DNA from: Streptomyces virginiae
GTDB taxonomy: Bacteria; Actinomycetota; Actinomycetes; Streptomycetales; Streptomycetaceae
Assembly (NCBI RefSeq): GCF_000720455.1
Contig: NZ_JOAK01000003.1
Location: 434,001-498,000 of the forward strand
DNA length: 64,000 nt
Direction of reading: 5' to 3'
Made by a program: the position numbers and the translations under genes. The notes beneath the pieces were generated by a model. That model was not told where the DNA came from. It searched no databases and worked only from the letters and a program-made list of their open reading frames with translations. This document shows, one piece after another, positions 35,260 to 43,351 of this stretch; position 1 is the first letter of the stretch, and each line of letters begins with the position of its first letter.

Positions 35260-35299
35260 GGCTTCGACCGGCTTCGACAGGCGTCGACCGGCGTCGACC
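35260..35299. repeat. Four tandem 10-bp direct repeats
   Basis: Units start at 35260, 35270, 35280 and 35290 (ggcttcgacc, ggcttcgaca, ggcgtcgacc, ggcgtcgacc). The array lies 94 bases upstream of the histidine kinase start, in the gap before the divergent gene at 35454. The 10-base period equals about one DNA turn, as at multi-site operators. Confidence 0.7.
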
Positions 35300-35453
35300 T
35301 GCGTCCATCAGTGCCGCAGGCACCGGGGCGGCGGGGAGGAACCGGATATTCCGTCCCTGGCGCCGACGCGTTGGCGCACTGACGTACATTGTCCAACGGC
35401 CCGCTGGGCCGGGACGGACAAATAGGGCGAGTGTGGGCAGGAGTGGCCAGGAC

Positions 35454-36608
35454 ATGGCGCGACGCGGACGTGACGGAGCGGACCGCGGAGTCACCTCCGT
35501 CGAGCCCGCCGTCCCCGGCCCCGAGATAGCCGCGGCGGCCGACGCCGGGCACCTGGCCCCGGGTTGGCTGCTCCTGGGACGGGACGGGCGGCTGACCGCC
35601 TACGCGAGCTGCGCCGAAGGGCTGGTGCGCTGGACCGAGTCGGCGCCCGGCTCGGACGTGTGGCACGGGCCCGACCTCTTCCCCGTGGAGGGGTGGGCCG
35701 GCCGGTTCACGCTCACCCAGGACTCGGGCGGTTTCGTCTGGTTCGCCGGCACCCGCTACCGCGAGGGGGCGCCGAACGGTCGAGAGCTGGTCCTGGCGGC
35801 CCAGTACCAGACCGGCCGGCCGCTCGGGGACTGGCGGGCGGTGGGCAACCCGTTCCCGGAGAAGGAGGAGGAGCCCCAGTCTCCGTACGGCGACCCGATC
35901 GTGGTCCCCGACGGCGCCGGCGCGCTCCACGTGCTCGCCACCCGCTTCGGCATCGGGGTGCGGGGCCGAACGCGTCGCGCGGACGGCATTTGGGACAATT
36001 GGCAGGAATACCAGGGCAAGTGGGTGCGCGGGCCGATAGCCCCCCTCGTGACGGCCCAGGGGCGCGCCGAATTCCTCGCGCCGTTCCGCGGCGGTGCGTC
36101 GTACTGGGGCCAGGGCGGGCCGGGAGCCGGTTTCAAGTGGCTCGGGCGCATGGAGGCCGACGCGGTCGAGGGGACCTACAGCTCCTACGAGACGAGCCCC
36201 GGGTCCGGCACCTACTTCTGGCGCCACCCCGCGGACGGCGGTGTCATCGCCTACCGCCCGCAGGCCCCCGCCGGGGCCCCGCCCATGCTCATGCCGCTGG
36301 GCGGCGCCGGCGGCGTCGGCCCCGTGGGGGTCACCCGTACCCGCATCAACGGCTACGACTGCACGGTCCTCCTCCAGCGGGGCGCCGAGGGGCACCCCGA
36401 AATCGCCGCCTACCCTACGGAGGGTGAGCAGTACGGCGCGTGGTGGGCGCCGGTGGGGGACCGCTGCGCGGGGCTGCCGGCAATCGCCCGTGACGCCCGC
36501 GGTGCAGTCACGATTGCGATGCTCGACACGGACGGCGGACTGCGGATCGCCCGGCAGGACCTGACGGACGCGGGCCTCTCCTTCGGACCCTGGTGTCACG
36601 TGGGGTGA
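35454..36608 (+). CDS. Hypothetical protein, probable beta-propeller
   Basis: A 384-residue protein without signal peptide. Short repeats of 40-60 residues with Gly-Trp or aromatic ends recur (LAPGWLLLGRDGRLTAYA; WTESAPGSDVWHGP; FTLTQDSGGFVWFAGTRY; GIWDNWQEYQGKWVRGPIAP; FSFGPWCHVG-type end), suggesting a lectin-like propeller of the tectonin kind. No catalytic motif is evident. The ATG at 35454 is chosen; a GTG at 35433 is also possible. It precedes the glycerophosphotransferase locus on the same strand, 348 bases away, so carbohydrate binding is conceivable but unproven. Confidence 0.75.
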   Translation: MARRGRDGADRGVTSVEPAVPGPEIAAAADAGHLAPGWLLLGRDGRLTAYASCAEGLVRWTESAPGSDVWHGPDLFPVEGWAGRFTLTQDSGGFVWFAGTRYREGAPNGRELVLAAQYQTGRPLGDWRAVGNPFPEKEEEPQSPYGDPIVVPDGAGALHVLATRFGIGVRGRTRRADGIWDNWQEYQGKWVRGPIAPLVTAQGRAEFLAPFRGGASYWGQGGPGAGFKWLGRMEADAVEGTYSSYETSPGSGTYFWRHPADGGVIAYRPQAPAGAPPMLMPLGGAGGVGPVGVTRTRINGYDCTVLLQRGAEGHPEIAAYPTEGEQYGAWWAPVGDRCAGLPAIARDARGAVTIAMLDTDGGLRIARQDLTDAGLSFGPWCHVG

Positions 36609-36764
36609 CCTACCTCACCGTGCGCAGAGGCGCTCCAGCGCCGGAACCTCTTCCCCCGCATAGGCCGCCCCAACCGGCGGGTAGTTGACGCGTCCAGCAC
36701 AGGTCGGATGTCATCACTCGTTCGCTTGCGTGAAGGTTTGGGCGGCTTGAGCGCTTGTGAATAG

Positions 36765-36794
36765 TTGCTCGGCGTTGAACAGTTGGCCTACGCT
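36765..36794 (+). promoter_or_regulatory. Possible promoter of the glycerophosphotransferase operon
   Basis: Within the 348-base gap 36609-36956, TTGCTC (36765-36770), an 18-base spacer and TACGCT (36789-36794) form a plausible promoter, giving a leader of roughly 155 bases. The rest of the gap shows no gene or strong hairpin. Confidence 0.4.
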
Positions 36795-36956
36795 GCGCAC
36801 ACCCTGTGAAGGTCATATAAGTGTGCGGTCACAGGCTGTGGGGGAGGGTCGAGCGTGCGGGGAGCGGTGGTGACCAGATTCTGGGGCGGGTCTGGCGGCA
36901 TGCCGCAGCAACTCCCAACGCGCCGTGAGAAGTGTGTCTACCGAGGAGTTTGCTGA

Positions 36957-39900
36957 GTGGCAGGTATGCCCCGCCTGAGCGTCGTCGTGCCCTTCCAGGA
37001 CGTCGAGATCTACCTCCAGGAGTGCCTGGAATCGATAGCCAGGCAGACGTTCCGCGACCTTGAGGTGATCATGGTCGACGACGGCTCGACCGACTCCTCG
37101 ACCGCGATAGCCGCCGACTTCGCCCGCCGGGACCCGCGCTTCCGGCTGCTGCGACAGCAGTCGATGGGCCCCGGCCACGCCCGGAACGTCGGCATCCGCG
37201 CCGCCCACCCCCAGGCGGAGTTCCTCGCGTTCGTCGACGGCGACGACGTCATACCCGAATACGCCTACGAGTTGCTCGTGCGGACCCTCGAAGCCTCCGG
37301 CTCCGACTTCGTCTCCGGCAACGTGCAGATGATGAACTCCACCAAGAGGTGGCAGTCCCCGCTGCACAAGGCGCCCATGCGGGCCAGCAAGCGCGGCACG
37401 CACATCACCAAGCTGCCCGACCTCATCTACGACCGCACGGTGTGGAACAAGCTGTTCCGGCGGTCCTTCTGGGACTACCACTACATCGCCTTCCCCGAAG
37501 GCGTCATGTACGAGGACTCCTGGGTCAACATGTTCGCCCACTTCCGGGCCGCCAAGGTCGACATCCTCACGGACATCGTCTACTTCTGGCGCCGCCGCGA
37601 GGGCGGCGCCGCACCCTCCATCACCCAGCGGCACACCGAGTTCAGCAACCTCCAGGACCGCGTCTCCGCCGTGCAGTCGGTCAGCCGCTTCCTCGCCGGC
37701 CACCGCGCGAGGTCCTACTCCGACCACAAGCGCAAGTACGATCTCGCCTGCCTGAAGTCGGACTTGATGCTGCACCTGAAGGTGCTCCCCGACGCCGACG
37801 AGGAGTACCGCGACGCCTTCATGCGGTGGGCGAACGACTTCCTGGACGAGGCCGACGCCGACATCATCCACGAGCTGCCCGCCGACGCCCGCGTCAAGTG
37901 GCTGCTCGTACGCGAGGGCCGCCTCAAGGAACTGCTGGACGTGGTCGAGTTCGAGCGCAAGGGCGGGCCGATGCCCGTCCAGCGCCGCCTCCACCGCTAC
38001 CTCAACTACCCCTATCTCGGGGACCGGTCGGTGGGCATCGACAAGAGCGCCTACCGACTGGACAAGGAGCTCTCGCTGCACGGCTCGCTGAGCGGCGCGC
38101 AGTGGGACGACTCCGACCACCTGATCCTCGAAGGGTCCGCGTACGTCCGCTTCATCAACGTGCACAAGCGGCACATGTCGATGAAGGCCATCGCGCTGCG
38201 CAACAAGAAGCAGAGCCGGGTGGTCGTCGCCAGGGCGAAGACCACCTACTACCCGCAGGCCACCGAGTACTCGAACCAGAGCCGCTACTGCTACGACTGG
38301 TCCGGCTTCGAGGTCCGCTTCGACCCGGCCCGCCTCAAGCGGAAGGGGGAATGGGTCGAGGGGACCTGGGACGTGGCGGCCGGCGTGCTGAGCCGCGGCC
38401 TGTTCCGCTACAAGGGGCTCGTCCGGGGCGGAGCCGGAAGCGCCGCCAACCCGCCCTACCGGTACGTGGAGAAGAACACCCGTGTGGTGCCCCTCTTCAT
38501 CCAGGGGAAGCTCAAACTCCGCGTCGAGCGGGTCCGTTGCCGCATCACCCAGCACCGTATGGTCGGCGACCACCTCGAACTCCGCGGGGTCTACCTCGGT
38601 CCCAAGCTCCCCGAATGGGGCAAGTTCCGCGTGGCCAGCATGGGAGGCGCCGGCCGGCACGACGCGTGGGTGCAGTTCCAGCAGGGCGGCGAGGGCTGGT
38701 ACGGCTTCGTGACCCGCATCCCGGCCAAGGCCCTCGTCCCGGGCCACCGTACGAACTCCTCCGACGGTGTCCCGGAGACCTGGAACACCGGAGCCAACGG
38801 CTGGAAGACCACCCTGCACGTCGAGGGACGCAAGGCCCCCATCTACCCCGTCATGGCGGAAGAGGCCACCGACGGCCACTACCGGGTGCCCGCCCGGCTC
38901 CAGACCGAGGGCGGGGACCGCGAGGTCGTCGTGCACCGCAACGGCTCCGGCTACGTGGTGCTGTTCGAACGCGACACCCTGCCGCTGGCCAAGTCAGCGA
39001 CCTGGCGCCAGGACGGCTCGCTCGAAGTCGTCGTCGGCTACGCCGCGCAGGACAGGCTCGACGCGTCCGAGTACGCCACGGCGCACGTCGTCGTACGCTC
39101 CCGTGCCCACGGTGCCGAGCGCGTCGTCCCCATCACCTGGCAGGGCAACGACTTCAGCTTCGTCGTCACCCCCGCCGCGATGCGCACCCTGGCCGGCGAC
39201 ATACCGCTCGCCGCCGGCCGCTGGGACTTCTTCCTGCGCCGCCAGGACCCTTCCGCCGTCGACCCGGAGGACCGCTCCGGCGACCTCATGGTCAAGATGA
39301 CGCAGGACCTGATCCCCACTCTGCCCCGCGACATGAGCAGCAACGAGCGGCGCTACGAACTCCAGTCGGAGGCCTACGACCGGCTCTCGCTCCTGGTCCA
39401 CTCGGCGATGCCGGACGAGGCCCGCGGCCCGTACCGGCAGAAGCTGATGCGCACCAAGACCTACCCCGAGGCCCGGCGCAAGCCGGTCACCGCCGCCGTC
39501 CTCTTCGACGCCTTCAAGGGCACCCAGTACTCCGACAGCCCGCGCGCCCTCCACGAGGAGATGGTCCGCCGCGGCACGGACCTGGAGCACCTGTGGGTGG
39601 TGCGCGACGACCAGGTCGCCGTCCCGCCCACCGCCCGCCCCGTCCGCATGTGGTCCCCCGACTGGTACGAGGCCATGGGCCGGGCGAAGTACATCGTCGC
39701 CAACAACCACCTGCCCGACTGGTTCGAGAAGCGCGACGGGCAGGTCGTCGTCCAGACCTGGCACGGCACCCCGCTCAAGCGCATCGGCCACGACATCGAG
39801 GCCGTGCACTTCGCCGACAAGCGGTACCTGGAGCGCGTGGAGAAGGAGGTGCAGAACTGGGACATGCTGGTGTCCCCGAACAGCTTCAGCACCCCGATCC

Positions 39901-40850
39901 TGAAGCGGGCCTTCCAGTTTCCGGGCGAGATGGTCGAGAGCGGCTACCCGCGCAACGACATCCTGCGCCGGGCGGACACCGGACGGGCCGCGGAGGTCCG
40001 CCGCCGCATCGGCCTGCCGCCGGGCAAGAAGGTCATCATGTACGCGCCGACCTGGCGCGACGACCAGTTCTACGCCCCCGGCAAGTACAAGCTCGACTTC
40101 CGCATCGACCTCGACGACGCCCGGGCGCGCCTCGGCCAGGACCACGTCCTGCTCGTGCGGCGCCACCCCAACGTGGTGGACCCGGTGCCGGGCGCCGGCG
40201 ACGGCTTCGTCTTCGACGTGTCCGACTACCCCGACATGGCGGACCTGTCCCTCATCGCCGACGTGATGATCACGGACTACTCGTCCCTGATGTTCGACTT
40301 CGTCAACACCGGGCGGCCGATCCTGTTCTTCACCTACGACCTGGACCACTACCGGGACACCCTGCGCGGCTTCTACTTCGACTTCGAGCAGTCGGCGCCG
40401 GGCCCGCTGGTGTTCACGTCCCCCGAACTGATCGGGGCGATCCGCAACATCGACAGCATCCAGCACGGCTACGCCGCCCGCTACCGCTGGTTCCAGCAGG
40501 AGTTCTGCGACCTCGACGACGGCTACGCCTCGGCCAGGCTGACCGACCGCATCCTCGTCGCGGGCGGGGACCTCGACCCGGCCCGGGCCCAGGCACCCGC
40601 CGTGGGCATGGCCGGCGTCCGCGCGCCGGGCCACCCGGGTCATGCAGGTCACCAGGGCCACCCGGGTCATGCAGGTCACCAGGGCCACCAGGGCTACCCG
40701 GGTCATGCAGGTCACCAGGGCCACCCGGGCCACGGCGGTCACCCGGGCCAGGCGGGCCACCCCGCGGGCCAGGCCGGCCCCTGGAACGGAGGCACCCTCG
40801 GCCAGGTCCCGCGCCAGCCTGTGAGAAGAATGGATTCCGAGCATGTCTGA
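36957..40850 (+). CDS. GT2 glycosyltransferase fused to CDP-glycerol glycerophosphotransferase
   Basis: A 1297-residue two-enzyme fusion. Residues about 1-250 are a GT-A family 2 glycosyltransferase (LSVVVPFQDVEIYLQ; VDDGSTDSS; FVDGDDV). A long central region (about 330-860) has repeated beta-rich segments of unknown role. Residues about 890-1210 are a CDP-glycerol:poly(glycerophosphate) transferase of the TagF/TarL type, with VVQTWHGTPLKRIGHDI, YAPTWRDD, LLVRRHPN and DVMITDYSSLMFDF. Residues about 1225-1275 are a Gly-His repeat tail. It likely extends a wall or capsule polymer at the cytoplasmic face. The GTG at 36957 has GAGGAG upstream; the 3' end overlaps the next gene. Confidence 0.92.
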   Translation: MAGMPRLSVVVPFQDVEIYLQECLESIARQTFRDLEVIMVDDGSTDSSTAIAADFARRDPRFRLLRQQSMGPGHARNVGIRAAHPQAEFLAFVDGDDVIPEYAYELLVRTLEASGSDFVSGNVQMMNSTKRWQSPLHKAPMRASKRGTHITKLPDLIYDRTVWNKLFRRSFWDYHYIAFPEGVMYEDSWVNMFAHFRAAKVDILTDIVYFWRRREGGAAPSITQRHTEFSNLQDRVSAVQSVSRFLAGHRARSYSDHKRKYDLACLKSDLMLHLKVLPDADEEYRDAFMRWANDFLDEADADIIHELPADARVKWLLVREGRLKELLDVVEFERKGGPMPVQRRLHRYLNYPYLGDRSVGIDKSAYRLDKELSLHGSLSGAQWDDSDHLILEGSAYVRFINVHKRHMSMKAIALRNKKQSRVVVARAKTTYYPQATEYSNQSRYCYDWSGFEVRFDPARLKRKGEWVEGTWDVAAGVLSRGLFRYKGLVRGGAGSAANPPYRYVEKNTRVVPLFIQGKLKLRVERVRCRITQHRMVGDHLELRGVYLGPKLPEWGKFRVASMGGAGRHDAWVQFQQGGEGWYGFVTRIPAKALVPGHRTNSSDGVPETWNTGANGWKTTLHVEGRKAPIYPVMAEEATDGHYRVPARLQTEGGDREVVVHRNGSGYVVLFERDTLPLAKSATWRQDGSLEVVVGYAAQDRLDASEYATAHVVVRSRAHGAERVVPITWQGNDFSFVVTPAAMRTLAGDIPLAAGRWDFFLRRQDPSAVDPEDRSGDLMVKMTQDLIPTLPRDMSSNERRYELQSEAYDRLSLLVHSAMPDEARGPYRQKLMRTKTYPEARRKPVTAAVLFDAFKGTQYSDSPRALHEEMVRRGTDLEHLWVVRDDQVAVPPTARPVRMWSPDWYEAMGRAKYIVANNHLPDWFEKRDGQVVVQTWHGTPLKRIGHDIEAVHFADKRYLERVEKEVQNWDMLVSPNSFSTPILKRAFQFPGEMVESGYPRNDILRRADTGRAAEVRRRIGLPPGKKVIMYAPTWRDDQFYAPGKYKLDFRIDLDDARARLGQDHVLLVRRHPNVVDPVPGAGDGFVFDVSDYPDMADLSLIADVMITDYSSLMFDFVNTGRPILFFTYDLDHYRDTLRGFYFDFEQSAPGPLVFTSPELIGAIRNIDSIQHGYAARYRWFQQEFCDLDDGYASARLTDRILVAGGDLDPARAQAPAVGMAGVRAPGHPGHAGHQGHPGHAGHQGHQGYPGHAGHQGHPGHGGHPGQAGHPAGQAGPWNGGTLGQVPRQPVRRMDSEHV
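40629..40780 (+). repeat. In-frame repeats encoding a Gly-His tail
   Basis: A 27-base unit (GHAGHQGHP) recurs starting near 40637 and 40664, and again near 40700 after a 9-base insert, with degenerate copies to about 40780. The encoded tail has His about every third residue, interrupted by Pro, Gln and Tyr. All units stay in frame, so it is part of the protein and can vary in copy number. Confidence 0.88.
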
Positions 40851-42345
40851 GGCAGCCCAGAAAACGCGCCGCGTCTTCAGCGGCGTGGACTGCTCGGGGT
40901 CGGTGCCCGTCGAGTACAAGTTCTCCCACGCGCGGGGCGGCAACCGCCACCTGGTCGTCGTCTTCGCGAACCGCCATGCGCCCGGCGGATACGGCTGGGC
41001 GAACGGACAGCTGGAGGACCTGCGGTCGAACATCCTGTGGGTGCGGGACCTGCTCGACGGGGGGAACACCTACCACCTGTGCAGGGGCATGGACTTCTCC
41101 CTGGAGCAGTCCGTCGCCGGGCTCGTCTCGCGCGTCATGAACGCACTGGCCCTCTCGCCGGACCAGGTGACCGTGTTCGGCACCTCCGAAGGGGGCAGCG
41201 CGGCACTGTTCTTCGGACTGAAGTACGGCTTCAGGAACATCGTGGCCGGCACGCCGCAGTTCCGCATCGGCACCCGCGTCAGGGAGAGCAACCCCGAAGC
41301 GGCACGGGTGATGATGGGGGAGCCGACGGACCAGTACGTCCACATCCTCGACTCCGTCCTGCCCGACCTCGTGGCCGGCGGTGCCAACCCCTCGGCCAAC
41401 ATCTACGTCCTGACGTCCCCCCGGGACGCGCAGTACCAGCAGCAGGTGGAACCGTTCCTCGGGCACTTCCAGGGACGCGAGAACTTCAACTTCGTCTACA
41501 ACGAGTCCCCCCTCATCACCGACGCGGGGAAGGTCACGCGGCACAACCTCCCCGCCCTCATGGGGCTGCTGAACCTCCTCGTCGACGGAATCGCCCCACG
41601 GATCGGGATGGTGCGCAACGGCTTCGAACAGCCGAAGCGGGACACGTCCGCCATCGACACCTACCTCACGCAGACCTCCCAGGTGCGGGGCGACTCCTTC
41701 CCCAAGCCGGTCGTCCACACGCCTGCGTCCGGCGAACGGGTACCGGCGAACACCGTCCGCTTCACCGGCACCGCGGTCGGTGCCGTGCGCGTCAGCTTCT
41801 GGGAGGACGGCAAGTACCGCGGCACCGCGCCCGTCGCTCCCGACGGCACGTGGATCTGGGAGCGCACCGACCCCTGGCCCAAGGGCAAGCACGTCGTCCG
41901 GCTCTTCGCCGCGGACGCGAACAACTACCAGACCAAGCGCTCCGAAGTCACCTTCACCGCCGTCGAGCACGTGTACGTCGCCACGCCCGAGTACGAGCCG
42001 GCCCCCCAGCCGTCGATGCCGGCGCAGCACCTCGCGCTGACGGTGACCGCACCCGCCGCACACCAGCAGGTACCCGGTCCCGCCGTCGGTTTCGCCGGGT
42101 ACGCTCCCGGCGCCGTCCGTGTGGACTTCCACGAGGGCGGAGCGGCCCTGGGCGCCTGCGAGGTGCGGCCGGACGGCAGCTGGATGTGGGAGCCGGGCTG
42201 GCCCTGGAACGACGGCGACCACTTCGTCGAGGCCATCGCCGTGGACGCCGTCGGCAACGTGTCCCCCTGGGCGGGCGTCCCCTTCACCAAGCTGGGCGCG
42301 TACCCCGTCCCCGCCCAGGGCGTCTACTTCAACTCGGCGTACTGA
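40843..42345 (+). CDS. Alpha/beta-hydrolase-like protein with Ig-like repeats
   Basis: A 500-residue protein. Residues about 1-250 resemble an alpha/beta hydrolase of the accessory-Sec Asp2 kind, with a nucleophile elbow VTVFGTSEGGSAALFFGLKYG near 109-129. Residues about 285-370 and 395-480 are two Ig-like modules (RVPANTVRFTGTAVGAVRVSF and QVPGPAVGFAGYAPGAVRVDF), each ending in a WxWE motif. No signal peptide is visible. The ATG overlaps the glycerophosphotransferase gene by eight bases, so the two are co-translated. A role in acyl modification or handling of the same polymer is inferred only. Confidence 0.82.
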   Translation: MSEAAQKTRRVFSGVDCSGSVPVEYKFSHARGGNRHLVVVFANRHAPGGYGWANGQLEDLRSNILWVRDLLDGGNTYHLCRGMDFSLEQSVAGLVSRVMNALALSPDQVTVFGTSEGGSAALFFGLKYGFRNIVAGTPQFRIGTRVRESNPEAARVMMGEPTDQYVHILDSVLPDLVAGGANPSANIYVLTSPRDAQYQQQVEPFLGHFQGRENFNFVYNESPLITDAGKVTRHNLPALMGLLNLLVDGIAPRIGMVRNGFEQPKRDTSAIDTYLTQTSQVRGDSFPKPVVHTPASGERVPANTVRFTGTAVGAVRVSFWEDGKYRGTAPVAPDGTWIWERTDPWPKGKHVVRLFAADANNYQTKRSEVTFTAVEHVYVATPEYEPAPQPSMPAQHLALTVTAPAAHQQVPGPAVGFAGYAPGAVRVDFHEGGAALGACEVRPDGSWMWEPGWPWNDGDHFVEAIAVDAVGNVSPWAGVPFTKLGAYPVPAQGVYFNSAY

Positions 42346-43288
42346 CCCCGGGGGTGGCGGGGGCCGACTCCGTGGGGCGGCTCACCCTCATCACCAGGGG
42401 CCGGTGGTCCGACGCCTTGGTGTCGACCACCTCGCAGCCGGTGCGGGGGAGCGCGGTGAAGAGGTAGTCGATCTTCGTGCCGTCCGTGTGGGTGGGGTGC
42501 CCCTTGCGGGATTCGCCCTTCTGGTCGCACTCGCGGTAGGTGGTGTACGCCTCCGACGGCCAGATCCAGGCGGAGGTGTTCGCCTGGCCCACCGGCGGCG
42601 GGGAGTTGAAGTCCCCGCCGACGACCGTACGGACGTCCGTCGAGGCGGCGGCGAACAGCGAGCTCAGCTGGTCGTCGCGGAAGTCCCAGTCCGGGTGCTC
42701 GTCGTCGCTGTCCCGCAACGAGAGGTGCGCGTTGCACACCCGCAGTCCCTGGGCCGGGACACGGGCGCACAGGATGCCGCGGTGCAGTCCCACCGTCGGC
42801 TGCTCGGTCGGGATCACCTCCACGTCCGTCAGCCGGGAGGCGGCCAGCAGCGCGAAGCCGGCCCGCCCGCGTCCGTCGTCGGTGCACTGGATCGCGGTAC
42901 GGGCGCCCGCCGCGTCCACGTTCGCGTACGGCTCGAAGACCGACTGCCATTCCGGGCCCAGGCGCAGGGCCGAGGACGACAGGTCGTCCGAGCACACCTC
43001 CTGCAGGAGCAGCACGCGTACGCCGGAGTCGCCGATCAGGTCGCGCAGCTGCTGGAACTTGTCCTTCGGGCTGCCCGTGCGCTCACAGCTCCACTGCCGC
43101 ACCCCGCACATGTTCCAGGTCGCGACGGAGACCTCGTCCGGCTTGCCCGGGCCGGAACCGGCGCCGGAGATCGAGGCGGGCGCCTGGGCGGACGTACAGG
43201 CCACCGACGTCAACAGGCCGAGGACCGTCGCCGTGCGGCCGAACCGGCGGCGGACGGACCGCCGGCCGGTCTCCTTGTGCTTCTGCAT
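42329..43288 (-). CDS. Secreted endonuclease/exonuclease/phosphatase family protein
   Basis: A 319-residue EEP-fold hydrolase (metal-dependent phosphodiesterase/DNase I superfamily). The N-terminus is basic then hydrophobic (TATVLGLLTSVACTS), a signal peptide or weak lipobox with Cys31. EEP motifs are SVATWNMCG (about 53-61), LLLQEVC with the catalytic Glu, VVGGDFNSPP, and KASDHRPLVM at the end. Substrate not known (DNA, phospholipid or inositol phosphate are options). Its last 17 bases overlap the convergent Ig-hydrolase gene. Confidence 0.9.
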   Translation of the reverse strand: MQKHKETGRRSVRRRFGRTATVLGLLTSVACTSAQAPASISGAGSGPGKPDEVSVATWNMCGVRQWSCERTGSPKDKFQQLRDLIGDSGVRVLLLQEVCSDDLSSSALRLGPEWQSVFEPYANVDAAGARTAIQCTDDGRGRAGFALLAASRLTDVEVIPTEQPTVGLHRGILCARVPAQGLRVCNAHLSLRDSDDEHPDWDFRDDQLSSLFAAASTDVRTVVGGDFNSPPPVGQANTSAWIWPSEAYTTYRECDQKGESRKGHPTHTDGTKIDYLFTALPRTGCEVVDTKASDHRPLVMRVSRPTESAPATPGVSTPS

Positions 43289-43351
43289 TCCGACATCATT
43301 GGGTATCCGCCGGTCAGCCGCCCAATCGCCCCCGGTCCGGACGCTTGCGGA

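Noticed and set aside
40629..40780. Repeats that might suggest a CRISPR array
   Set aside because: Units are 27 bases without unique spacers and are in frame within a gene, coding for a Gly-His tail.
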